Assembly (NCBI GenBank): GCA_946055175.1 | Contig: CAMGET010000085.1 | Location: forward strand, 1-6,241 | Direction of reading: 5' to 3' | Length of the DNA: 6,241 bases | Origin: an uncultured Roseburia sp. | GTDB taxonomy: Bacteria; Bacillota; Clostridia; Lachnospirales; Lachnospiraceae | In this document: positions 1-5,607 of the stretch, piece after piece | How the letters are laid out: every line of letters begins with the position of its first letter | Position numbering within the stretch: the first letter of the stretch is position 1 | Notes under the pieces: generated by a model | Seen by the model: only the letters and a program-made list of their open reading frames with translations | What the model was told of the DNA's origin: nothing | Database searches by the model: none | Made by a program: the position numbers and the translations under genes

Positions 1-182
1 ACCGACATGCAATCAACTTCATTTCCCAATGGGTAATATGCCATAATCAAATCAGCAGTTTGATATGCGTTATCAGCAAGCAAATTCTCACAAATACGTT
101 TACTTTTGTCTCTTACTTCCTCTCCGGACATGGCATTTCGTATATCTTTATAATACTTACGACAAACCGCTCTTTTTTCCAT
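1..182 (-). CDS. ygfA: 5-formyltetrahydrofolate cyclo-ligase, N-terminal part (cut by window edge)
   Basis: Translating the minus strand from the ATG at 182 gives 60 complete codons running off the left edge with no stop. The protein begins MEKRAVCRKYYKDIRNAMSG and reaches a segment reading IMAYYPLGNEVD near residues 46-57. A basic N-terminal helix, a 'MSGEE..DKS..IC..L' helix and a strand ending in a G-N/E-E-V-D turn are the N-terminal pattern of the 5-FTHF cyclo-ligase (MTHFS/YgfA/YqgN) family, usually about 180-200 residues. By family knowledge the cytosolic enzyme uses ATP to convert 5-formyl-THF to 5,10-methenyl-THF, returning a storage or inhibitory folate to the one-carbon pool. Its start lies inside the 3' end of the DUF896 gene with a 26-base overlap. 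A modest GGTGA (plus positions 188-192) precedes the ATG, so translational coupling is likely. The C-terminal two thirds, with most of the ATP site, is outside the window, so function rests on the N-terminus alone. Confidence 0.8.
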   Translation of the reverse strand, partial: MEKRAVCRKYYKDIRNAMSGEEVRDKSKRICENLLADNAYQTADLIMAYYPLGNEVDCMS

Positions 183-381
183 ATTTTTCACCGAGATTTT
201 CAATACTGCCGTCTGCATTAACCATATCAATATTGTTAAGCTGTGCAGTCAGATTGCCTTTTACATCTGCAATAAAGCGTTTTCGTAATAATTCCTGTTC
301 TTTTCTCTCTTCCTCAGTTAAGCCTTCCGCTTTTGACTTTCTATATAATTCATTAATACGATTAATCTCTTCCTTTTTCAT
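157..381 (-). CDS. DUF896 / UPF0291 (YnzC-like) small protein
   Basis: This 74-residue protein is highly charged. Its N-terminal half reads as two helices: an 'EEINRINELYRKSKAEGLTEEE' helix-turn, then 'KEQELLRKRFIADVKGNL'. That pattern (IN.L..K.K..GLT.EE..EQ..LR..YI) is the signature of the DUF896/UPF0291 family, which includes B. subtilis YnzC and whose usual length is about 70-80 residues. The B. subtilis member lies in the yneA SOS operon, but its biochemical role is unsettled, and I see no SOS-type operator here. The tail (about residues 48-74) is polar, glycine-containing and probably disordered. There is no signal peptide or membrane segment, so it should be cytosolic. It starts 14 bases after the proB stop, with AGGA (388-391) six bases before the ATG, and overlaps the next gene by 26 bases. 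It is therefore very probably co-transcribed with proB and the cyclo-ligase gene. Confidence 0.85.
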   Translation of the reverse strand: MKKEEINRINELYRKSKAEGLTEEERKEQELLRKRFIADVKGNLTAQLNNIDMVNADGSIENLGEKYGKKSGLS

Positions 382-395
382 CTTTCTTCCTTTTC

Positions 396-1247
396 TCAGT
401 CAATCTTGTTTATGATAAAATCAGAAATACTAAAGTTTTCTTTTCTATTCGCTTTAAAAATTGTTCCTGTAAAACTATCATCTAAAATGTGGTGCAGAAT
501 ACATACATCCTCTCCGTTTGCTATAATCATGTCTGTGCCGGAATTCGTTGCAATTTGCGCTGCAGCAAGTTTTGTAGCCATTCCGCCTGTTCCCACATCA
601 CTACCGGTGGAATCCTTAGCCATTTCAAATAATGATTCATCCATTTGCTCTACCACATCAATTAATTTTGCATTCGGATTTTTGTGTGGATCATCTGTAT
701 ATAATCCATCAATGTCAGATAATAGAATCAATAAATCAGCTTCGACTAAAGATGCTACAATTGCCGATAAAGTATCATTATCACCAAACTGCATTTCATA
801 TGTAGAAACTGTATCATTTTCATTTACAATTGGAATCACACCTAAATGAAACAATTCTTCGAAGGTATTTTTTGCATTTTCTCTTGATGTTGGATTAACC
901 ATTGTATTTTTGGTCATCAGAATCTGTGCCATAACCTGATTATATTCAGAAAACATTTTCTCATAAGTCATCATAAGTCTGGCCTGTCCGATTGCCGCAC
1001 AAGCCTGTTTGGCAGATATATCCTTCGGACGTTCTGTTAAACCAATCGTTTTTCTTCCGACAGCAATTGCTCCCGAGCTCACCAGACATACGTCCATTCC
1101 GCGGTTACGCATATCGCACAATTCACGTACTAAATGCATCATTTTAATAAAATTCAGATTTCCTGTTTCAGGGTGAGTCAGAGATGATGAACCAATCTTA
1201 ATGACCACTCTTTTTTTCTTATTAAACTCAAAATTCTTTTGTTCCAT
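396..1247 (-). CDS. proB: Glutamate 5-kinase, short form without PUA domain
   Basis: This 283-residue amino-acid-kinase-fold enzyme phosphorylates L-glutamate with ATP to give glutamyl-5-phosphate, the first step of proline synthesis, in the cytosol. Visible motifs in order: KIGSSSLT (17-24, phosphate-binding strand with Lys17), SSGAIAVG (57-64), NENDTVS (142-148), FGDNDTLS (154-161, the D-N-D loop known in E. coli GK to contact glutamate), LSDIDGLY (176-183) and GTGGMATKL (219-227, nucleotide region with Lys226). E. coli ProB is about 367 residues and carries a C-terminal PUA domain. This protein stops shortly after the kinase fold with a short polar tail, as in other compact Firmicute forms. 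The start is supported by AAAGGAG (1257-1263) nine bases upstream; another ATG at 1252 is out of frame. The usual partner proA (glutamyl-phosphate reductase) is not next to it: DUF896 follows 14 bases later. A weak promoter candidate lies in the upstream gap. Confidence 0.96.
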   Translation of the reverse strand: MEQKNFEFNKKKRVVIKIGSSSLTHPETGNLNFIKMMHLVRELCDMRNRGMDVCLVSSGAIAVGRKTIGLTERPKDISAKQACAAIGQARLMMTYEKMFSEYNQVMAQILMTKNTMVNPTSRENAKNTFEELFHLGVIPIVNENDTVSTYEMQFGDNDTLSAIVASLVEADLLILLSDIDGLYTDDPHKNPNAKLIDVVEQMDESLFEMAKDSTGSDVGTGGMATKLAAAQIATNSGTDMIIANGEDVCILHHILDDSFTGTIFKANRKENFSISDFIINKID

Positions 1248-1283
1248 TTCATATGACTCCTTTGTATCTAACTATACCATATT

Positions 1284-1312
1284 ACTCTATCATATCTTAG
1301 ATAAAATTTCAA
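1284..1312 (-). promoter_or_regulatory. Possible sigma-A promoter for the proB operon
   Basis: On the minus strand TTGAAA (plus 1307-1312) is followed by a 17-base spacer and TAGAGT (plus 1284-1289), with a TG one base before the -10 hexamer (extended -10). It would start a transcript near 1277 with a leader of about 30 bases to the proB ATG. The -10 matches only four of six consensus bases, and AT-rich sequence yields such matches by chance. The 67-base MATE-proB gap has no terminator-like hairpin, so read-through from the MATE gene is an alternative or additional source of proB mRNA. Confidence 0.35.
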
Positions 1313-1314
1313 AA

Positions 1315-2709
1315 TTACATTTCATCTACAATATTATTCACCCATACTTTCTTATTCACAAGTATCGTACCAACCACTGCTTTAAAAATCTCAGAGCACT
1401 GACAGATAAAGAACATTGGAATTAACGGAATGTTTGTAAAACGACTTATTATAAATGCTGCCGGAACCATAATCACCCACAAATATCCACTGTCAAACAA
1501 GAACGTAACTACTGTTTTCCCTCCGGAACGTAAGGTAAAATAGGTTGCATGATAATAGGAATAAAATGGCATAAATGCAGCTGCAATACGGATCAGTTTT
1601 GTCGCATAATCCTTTACGGTATCTGTTGTGTTGTAAATCGCCGGGAATAACGGTGCCAAAAGCATCATCGCAGCTCCAATAACAACACAGGCAGCAACAG
1701 AAAAGAATATCATCTTTCTATCTGTATCAACCGCATGTTCCAAGTCACCGGCACCAAGCTGCTGACCTACAATGATAGAAATTGCACTTCCTAAGGCTAA
1801 AAATACAACATTAAACAAATTAGAAACCGTTGATGAAATATTAATTGCAGCGACCGCATCCAGCCCCCTCATGGAATAGCACTGAGTCATTACTGCCGTG
1901 CCTGCTGACCACAAAGTTTCATTAATCAGCAAAGGGATTCCCTTTACCAAAATCTGCTTTACCAAATTTATTGGAATATGGAAATGCCGATAAACTCCCT
2001 GTATAAATTTGTTCTTAGCAGCATGTAGATGTGTCCATGCTACAACAATAATTGTCTCAATGATTCTGGAAATTGTAGTTGCAACTGCAGCGCCTGCCAC
2101 TCCCAGCTTCGGGAATCCAAAGTGTCCAAAAATGAGGAAATAATTAAAAATCAAATTCACAAATACAGCAATGACACCCGCAATCATTGGAATAATGGTT
2201 TCGCCTGTTTCACGCAATGTACTTGCATATACCTGAGATATCATAAAAGGTATCATTCCCGCCAGCATGACAAATAGATACTGCATTCCAAATCCATGCG
2301 TAAGCGCAATACTTTCGGCACTTCCATCGTTTAAGAATACATGTATTAATGAAGATCCTCCTGTAAGGAAAATAACAATACCGCATATTGCAATCAAAGC
2401 GCAGCTAACCAGTTTGAAACGAAATGCATTTCTGACTCCTTCATGATTTCCATGTCCGTAAAACTGTGCGCTAAAAATAGATGCTCCGGAAATACAGCCA
2501 AAAATGCAGATATTAAATACAAACATCAACTGGTTTACAATCGCAACACCGGACATCTGCTCTGTTCCAAGCTGTCCAACCATGATATTATCCAAGAGAC
2601 TTACAAAGTTTGTAATACCATTTTGTATAATCATTGGTGTTGCTACCATCAGAACTAATTTATAAAAATCCCTGTCACCAATATATCTTTCTTTTAATTT
2701 ACTAATCAT
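1315..2709 (-). CDS. MATE-family multidrug/cation efflux transporter
   Basis: This is a 464-residue integral membrane protein with about twelve hydrophobic segments in two homologous halves, the usual MATE size (about 440-480). Family marks: an N-terminal 'TPMIIQNGITNFVSLLDNIMVGQLG' helix, the TM6-type run GVAGAAVATTIS (203-214), and in the second half a conserved GSAISIIVGQQLGAGD segment (307-322). By family knowledge it exports organic cations or drugs across the cytoplasmic membrane in exchange for Na+ or H+. The substrate cannot be read from sequence, nor assignment to NorM, DinF or MepA subgroups. I start it at ATG 2709, because TGAGGT (2715-2720) lies five bases upstream. The next in-frame ATG, at 2721, would add only M-R-L-S, has poor upstream sequence and itself overlaps that ribosome binding site. 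The gene lies after the pnp terminator, so it probably has its own promoter, and 67 bases before proB, with which it has no obvious functional link. Confidence 0.93.
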   Translation of the reverse strand: MISKLKERYIGDRDFYKLVLMVATPMIIQNGITNFVSLLDNIMVGQLGTEQMSGVAIVNQLMFVFNICIFGCISGASIFSAQFYGHGNHEGVRNAFRFKLVSCALIAICGIVIFLTGGSSLIHVFLNDGSAESIALTHGFGMQYLFVMLAGMIPFMISQVYASTLRETGETIIPMIAGVIAVFVNLIFNYFLIFGHFGFPKLGVAGAAVATTISRIIETIIVVAWTHLHAAKNKFIQGVYRHFHIPINLVKQILVKGIPLLINETLWSAGTAVMTQCYSMRGLDAVAAINISSTVSNLFNVVFLALGSAISIIVGQQLGAGDLEHAVDTDRKMIFFSVAACVVIGAAMMLLAPLFPAIYNTTDTVKDYATKLIRIAAAFMPFYSYYHATYFTLRSGGKTVVTFLFDSGYLWVIMVPAAFIISRFTNIPLIPMFFICQCSEIFKAVVGTILVNKKVWVNNIVDEM

Positions 2710-2714
2710 AGATA

Positions 2715-2720
2715 ACCTCA
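2715..2720 (-). promoter_or_regulatory. Ribosome binding site deciding the MATE start
   Basis: TGAGGT on the minus strand lies five bases before ATG 2709. The upstream in-frame ATG (2719-2721) shares bases with this site, so initiation there would occlude it. This favours the shorter 464-residue product. Confidence 0.6.
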
Positions 2721-2729
2721 TATTAAAAT

Positions 2730-2757
2730 ACCATATCTAAAATGCTTTTAGCGTAAA
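2730..2757 (-). promoter_or_regulatory. Weak promoter candidate with palindromic spacer before the MATE gene
   Basis: On the minus strand TTTACG (2752-2757), a 16-base spacer and TATGGT (2730-2735) resemble a weak sigma-A promoter. Almost the whole spacer is an inverted repeat: CTAAAA, three bases, TTTTAG (2737-2751). Such a site between -35 and -10 could bind a dimeric regulator, but it may also be chance in AT-rich DNA. The -35 overlaps the T-run side of the pnp terminator. Some promoter is expected here because the terminator isolates the MATE gene from pnp. Confidence 0.25.
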
Positions 2758-2788
2758 ATAAGAAGAAAGCAAACGCCTTCTTCTTATT
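2755..2788 (-). terminator. Intrinsic terminator of pnp
   Basis: On the minus strand a 14-bp stem (arms 2757-2770 and 2775-2788, one G-U pair) closes a four-base loop GTTT and runs into TTTT at 2755-2758. It begins 31 bases after the pnp stop. The stem arms are A/T rich on the outside with a G/C-containing tip. Because the outer arm is T-rich on one side and A-rich on the other, weak activity on the plus strand is conceivable, but no plus-strand gene needs it. Confidence 0.85.
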
Positions 2789-2819
2789 TATTGTTAATAT
2801 ATAATAAAATGAATCTTTC

Positions 2820-4913
2820 TTATGCTTCTGCCGGAACATCTTTGATAGAGAAACTCATGCGTCCCATCTTATCCTTACCCATACAGATTACTTTTACTGT
2901 ATCACCTAAAGTAAGAACATCTTCTACACGATTAATTCTTTCCTTAGATATTTTTGAAATATGAACCATTCCTTCTTTTCCCGGAGCGAACTCAACGAAT
3001 GCACCAAATTCTTTGATGCTTACAACTTTACCTGTGAAAAGTTGTCCTTCTGCAAAGTCTGTTACAATTGTTTTAATCATATCAACAGCGCTTTCCATCA
3101 TCTTAAGGTCTGTACCACATACGGATACGTTACCATCATCTGTAATGTCAATCTTAACACCTGTACGTGCAATAATTTCATTTATGGTCTTGCCCTTCTG
3201 ACCAACGACATCACCGATTTTTTCCGGATCAATGGTAATCTGGATAATCTTTGGTGCATATTTTGAAACTTCTTTTCTTGGTTCTGCAATTGCCTTAGAC
3301 ATTACTTCATCCATAATGTAGATTCTTGCTTCTCGTGTACGAGCGATTGCTTCTTCTACAATCGGTCTGGTTAAACCATGAATCTTAATATCCATCTGAA
3401 TTGCGGTGATACCCTTATGAGTACCTGTTACTTTAAAGTCCATATCTCCAAAGAAATCTTCAAGCCCCTGAATATCTGTTAATACGATATAATCATCATC
3501 TGTTTCTCCTGTTACAAGTCCACAGGAAATACCGGCAACCATTGCTTTAATCGGCACACCTGCAGCCATTAATGACATACAGGATGCGCATGTAGAAGCC
3601 ATAGATGTAGATCCATTTGACTCAAAAGTCTCAGATACGGCACGGATTGCATATGGGAATTCTTCTTCAGAAGGAAGTACTGCCATTAATGCTTTCTCAG
3701 CAAGTGCACCATGTCCGATTTCACGACGTCCCGGACCTCTGGAAACCTTTGTTTCACCAACAGAGTATGCCGGGAAATTATAGTGATGCATATATCTCTT
3801 TTCAGTAATATGCTCATCTAATCCATCAATCTTCTGAACTTCTGATAAAGGAGCTAAGGTAACAATATCGCAAATCTGTGTTTGTCCACGTGTAAACATA
3901 GAAGAACCATGTACTCTTGGAATCAAATCAACTTCAGCTGCGAGTGGACGAATCTGATTGATTGCACGACCATCCGGACGTTTATGATCTTTTAAAATCA
4001 TCTTACGAACCGTCTTCTTCTGGTACTGATAAACTGCTTCACCTAAAATAGCCAGCCATTCCTCATTATCAGCAAAGGCTTCTGCGAGCTTATCGGTAAT
4101 TTCACGAATATTCTCTTCACGAACCTGTTTTTCATCAGTGAAAACAGCTTCTTCCATTGCTTCCGGTGGAACGATTTCCTTAATAGCTGCAAACATTTCT
4201 TCCGGAATCGCACAACTTGTATACTCATGCTTTGCTTTACCGCATTCTGCTGTAATCTTATCAAAGAACTCAATAATTGTCTGGTTTACATCATGACATT
4301 TGTATATTGCTTCAATCATTTTATCTTCCGGAATTTCATTTGCTCCGGCTTCAATCATGATAACCTTAGTTCTCGTAGAAGCAACTGTTAACTGTAAATC
4401 GCCATTATCCCAAACTTCCTGAGATGGATTAACGATAAATTCACCATTTACCATACCCATCTGAGTCATTGCACATGGACCGTCAAATGGAATATCTGAA
4501 ATTGTTGTAACTAATGCGGAACCAATCATAGCGGTCAATTCCGGACGACATTCTGTATCAACAGACATAACCATATTATTAATTGTTACATCGTTACGAT
4601 AATCTTTTGGGAATAATGGTCTCATCGGACGGTCAATTACGCGTGAGGTAAGAATTGCATTTTCAGATGCTTTTCCTTCTCTCTTATTAAATCCACCCGG
4701 AATCTTACCAACTGCATACATCTTCTCTTCATACTCAACACTAAGTGGGAAGAAATCCACTCCATCTCGTGGTTTCACAGAAGCTGTAACTGTTGATAAA
4801 ACGGTTGTATCACCGTATTTTACTAATGCAGCACCATTTGCCTGTGCACAAACTCTACCGATATCTACCGTAAGAGTTCTTCCTGCAAGTTCCATTGAAA
4901 AACTTTTAAACAT
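2820..4913 (-). CDS. pnp: Polyribonucleotide nucleotidyltransferase (PNPase)
   Basis: This 697-residue 3'-to-5' phosphorolytic exoribonuclease degrades mRNA to nucleoside diphosphates and can also add 3' tails; it works in the cytosol as a homotrimer. Domains in order: RNase PH core 1 (about 10-210), all-helical linker (about 240-320), RNase PH core 2 (about 322-530), KH domain (about 555-615, with the GxxG loop GQKG at 571-574) and S1 RNA-binding domain (about 622-692). The second core keeps SNGSTSMAS (432-440, phosphate site) and DFFGDMDFK (486-494), whose Asp486, Asp492 and Lys494 match the metal site known in E. coli. The usual FFRR-type loop reads F-N-K-R (75-78). Start: GAAGGAG (4920-4926) lies six bases before ATG 4913, and MFKSF.MELAGR is the normal N-terminus. 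The open frame continues to ATG 4967, but that codon overlaps a TATAAT box. The gene follows rpsO, the classic arrangement, and ends in a strong terminator. Confidence 0.98.
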   Translation of the reverse strand: MFKSFSMELAGRTLTVDIGRVCAQANGAALVKYGDTTVLSTVTASVKPRDGVDFFPLSVEYEEKMYAVGKIPGGFNKREGKASENAILTSRVIDRPMRPLFPKDYRNDVTINNMVMSVDTECRPELTAMIGSALVTTISDIPFDGPCAMTQMGMVNGEFIVNPSQEVWDNGDLQLTVASTRTKVIMIEAGANEIPEDKMIEAIYKCHDVNQTIIEFFDKITAECGKAKHEYTSCAIPEEMFAAIKEIVPPEAMEEAVFTDEKQVREENIREITDKLAEAFADNEEWLAILGEAVYQYQKKTVRKMILKDHKRPDGRAINQIRPLAAEVDLIPRVHGSSMFTRGQTQICDIVTLAPLSEVQKIDGLDEHITEKRYMHHYNFPAYSVGETKVSRGPGRREIGHGALAEKALMAVLPSEEEFPYAIRAVSETFESNGSTSMASTCASCMSLMAAGVPIKAMVAGISCGLVTGETDDDYIVLTDIQGLEDFFGDMDFKVTGTHKGITAIQMDIKIHGLTRPIVEEAIARTREARIYIMDEVMSKAIAEPRKEVSKYAPKIIQITIDPEKIGDVVGQKGKTINEIIARTGVKIDITDDGNVSVCGTDLKMMESAVDMIKTIVTDFAEGQLFTGKVVSIKEFGAFVEFAPGKEGMVHISKISKERINRVEDVLTLGDTVKVICMGKDKMGRMSFSIKDVPAEA

Positions 4914-4919
4914 ACTTTT

Positions 4920-4926
4920 CTCCTTC
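4920..4926 (-). promoter_or_regulatory. Ribosome binding site deciding the pnp start
   Basis: GAAGGAG on the minus strand sits six bases before ATG 4913. No comparable site precedes the in-frame ATG at 4967, which would add 18 residues not expected at a PNPase N-terminus. Confidence 0.85.
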
Positions 4927-4965
4927 TTTGTCGGAAGATTTGAAATCATTTTCCTAAACCTTCCC

Positions 4966-4971
4966 ATTATA
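4966..4971 (-). promoter_or_regulatory. Possible -10 element of a pnp promoter
   Basis: A perfect TATAAT (minus strand) lies in a run of A/T about 53 bases before the pnp start. A transcript from it would begin near 4959, giving a 46-base leader. No good -35 is present: 17 bases upstream reads TTTCGG, inside an arm of the long hairpin. It may be an activator-dependent or weak promoter, or a chance match. If it is real, pnp can be transcribed independently of rpsO and without the hairpin. Confidence 0.4.
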
Positions 4972-4979
4972 TAATTTTT

Positions 4980-5055
4980 AACAGAAGTCCGAAACTACTG
5001 AAACACACATGAAATCTTCATATCCATTTCAGTGGTCTCGGGATTTACTTCTGTT
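4980..5055 (-). repeat. 76-nt imperfect palindrome / long hairpin in the pnp upstream region
   Basis: Outer arms of nine perfect base pairs (4980-4988 with 5047-5055, AACAGAAGT on the plus strand) continue into inner arms of 15 (4989-5003 with 5027-5041) that carry one mismatch and one G-U pair. A five-base bulge (5042-5046) separates the two parts on one side. The 23-base apex (5004-5026) holds a further small palindrome, ATGAA/TTCAT (5009-5013, 5017-5021). On the pnp-sense strand no T-run follows, so it is not a normal terminator. It lies between the rpsO terminator and pnp. In E. coli the corresponding spacer holds a long RNase III-cleaved hairpin used for PNPase autoregulation, so an analogous role is a reasonable inference. 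A dispersed miniature inverted-repeat element is the main alternative. Confidence 0.7.
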
Positions 5056-5082
5056 TTGAGCTCTAAACATTCCACTCATCTT

Positions 5083-5111
5083 AAAATAGAGCGGCTATTC
5101 ACCGCTCTATT
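5083..5111 (-). terminator. Intrinsic terminator after rpsO
   Basis: A perfect 10-bp stem (5085-5094 with 5102-5111, AATAGAGCGG on the plus strand) closes a seven-base loop, 20 bases after the rpsO stop. On the minus strand it runs into only TTTT before AAG, of which two T's belong to the stem. Termination may therefore be partial, allowing read-through into the hairpin and pnp as in other rpsO-pnp pairs. Because the 5' arm is preceded by A/T-rich sequence, it could also work weakly on the plus strand. Confidence 0.75.
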
Positions 5112-5131
5112 CTAAAATAACCTATCGTGAA

Positions 5132-5398
5132 TTATTTTCTTAAACCTAATCCTTCAACGATTGCACGGTATCTTTCGATATCAACCTTCTTTAAGTAAGC
5201 TAATAAACCACGTCTCTGACCTACCATTTTAAGAAGACCTCTTCTTGAATGATGATCATTCTTATTTGTTTTTAAGTGCTCTGTTAACTCATTGATACGC
5301 TCTGTTAAAAGTGCGATCTGAACTTCCGGTGAACCTGTATCATTTGGGGTTCTGCCGTATTTGTTAATAAGTTCCTGTTTTCTTTCCTTTGTAATCAT
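5132..5398 (-). CDS. rpsO: 30S ribosomal protein S15
   Basis: This 88-residue primary 16S rRNA-binding protein nucleates the central domain of the 30S subunit at the helix 20/21/22 junction. Diagnostic segments: [17 protein letters not shown] (19-35) and [19 protein letters not shown] (48-66). His41, Asp48 and Ser51, the known rRNA contacts, are all present, and the C-terminus EGLGLRK is typical. I start it at ATG 5398, with AAGGAGG (5408-5414) nine bases away. The next in-frame ATG (5404) is only three bases from that site and would add just M-K. The resulting 88 residues match the family (88-89). It has a strong upstream promoter, a structured leader that may bind S15 itself, and a terminator before pnp. 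Confidence 0.98.
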   Translation of the reverse strand: MITKERKQELINKYGRTPNDTGSPEVQIALLTERINELTEHLKTNKNDHHSRRGLLKMVGQRRGLLAYLKKVDIERYRAIVEGLGLRK

Positions 5399-5407
5399 TT
5401 TCATGAT

Positions 5408-5414
5408 CCTCCTT
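5408..5414 (-). promoter_or_regulatory. Ribosome binding site deciding the rpsO start
   Basis: AAGGAGG on the minus strand, a strong match to the 16S 3' end, is nine bases from ATG 5398 but only three from ATG 5404. The spacing favours 5398. As the access point for initiation it is also the likely target of leader-mediated control. Confidence 0.75.
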
Positions 5415-5497
5415 ATATTTAATAATCGCCCTAGAAGTATGATACTCAGTAAAAGGTCGGAGTGTCCTCAAACCGAATATGGGCTAAACTCATACTC
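5415..5497 (-). ncRNA. Structured rpsO 5' leader, putative S15 autoregulatory element
   Basis: The leader between the promoter and the rpsO ribosome binding site can form a closing helix, AGTATGA (5490-5496) with TCATACT (5436-5442), extendable by a G-U pair. Inside it is a hairpin: TCG/CGA (5474-5476 with 5457-5459) and GAG/CTC (5467-5469 with 5460-5462), with a four-base bulge. GCCC inside the loop (5481-5484) is complementary to GGGC just outside the helix (5428-5431), which would make a pseudoknot next to the ribosome binding site. rpsO leaders that bind S15 and repress translation are known in E. coli (pseudoknot) and Geobacillus (three-way junction). Assigning this leader to that class is inference from position and fold. 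Confidence 0.45.
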
Positions 5498-5501
5498 TCG
5501 C

Positions 5502-5530
5502 ATTATATCATAGTAAAATAGTCTTGTAAA
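5502..5530 (-). promoter_or_regulatory. Strong sigma-A promoter of rpsO
   Basis: On the minus strand TTTACA (5525-5530), a 17-base spacer and a perfect TATAAT (5502-5507) with a TG extension one base before it make a near-consensus vegetative promoter. The start point would be near 5495, giving a leader of about 97 bases to the rpsO ATG. It lies downstream of the NlpC/P60 gene terminator, so rpsO begins its own transcription unit. Confidence 0.85.
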
Positions 5531-5574
5531 TGCTTATTTCAAATTATTTATGATAAGATGCATTACTATGCATG

Positions 5575-5607
5575 AAAAAGGCGCCATACAGATGACGCCC
5601 CTTTTTT
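5575..5607 (-). terminator. Intrinsic terminator of the NlpC/P60 gene
   Basis: On the minus strand the arms GGCGTC (5594-5599) and GGCGCC (5580-5585), with one G-U pair and an eight-base loop, are followed by five T's (5575-5579). An A-run (5602-5607) on the other side makes the stem extendable and could let it also end plus-strand transcription. The A-run includes part of the TAA stop of the gene (5606-5608), so the hairpin starts directly at the end of the coding region. Confidence 0.88.

Noticed and set aside
65..849. Plus-strand open frames of 116 codons (65-415) and 147 codons (406-849)
   Set aside because: They lie antisense to the cyclo-ligase, DUF896 and proB genes, have no ribosome binding site of note and resemble no protein family. 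They are shadows of the minus-strand genes.
1248..1314. T-box or other riboswitch ahead of proB
   Set aside because: The gap is only 67 bases, with no stable hairpin and no terminator/antiterminator pair.
2029..3808. Several plus-strand open frames of 60-100 codons inside the MATE and pnp genes, including a cysteine- and asparagine-rich one at 2029-2277
   Set aside because: They are antisense to clearly coding sequence, and their odd composition follows from reading conserved codons backwards. No promoter or initiation site supports them.
4043..4273. Minus-strand 76-codon open frame inside pnp in another frame
   Set aside because: It lies fully within the conserved PNPase helical region in a shifted frame, with no sign of programmed frameshifting.
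4914..4967. Extended PNPase N-terminus starting at ATG 4967
   Set aside because: It has no ribosome binding site, overlaps a TATAAT box and adds 18 residues not expected at a PNPase N-terminus, while ATG 4913 has an ideal site six bases upstream.
4980..5055. Reading the long palindrome as an intrinsic terminator
   Set aside because: On the pnp-sense strand the 3' arm is followed by A-rich, not T-rich, sequence. On the plus strand only four T's follow and no gene is present to terminate.
5399..5404. rpsO start at ATG 5404
   Set aside because: It is only three bases from the AAGGAGG site and would add two residues to a protein whose family length is already met from 5398.
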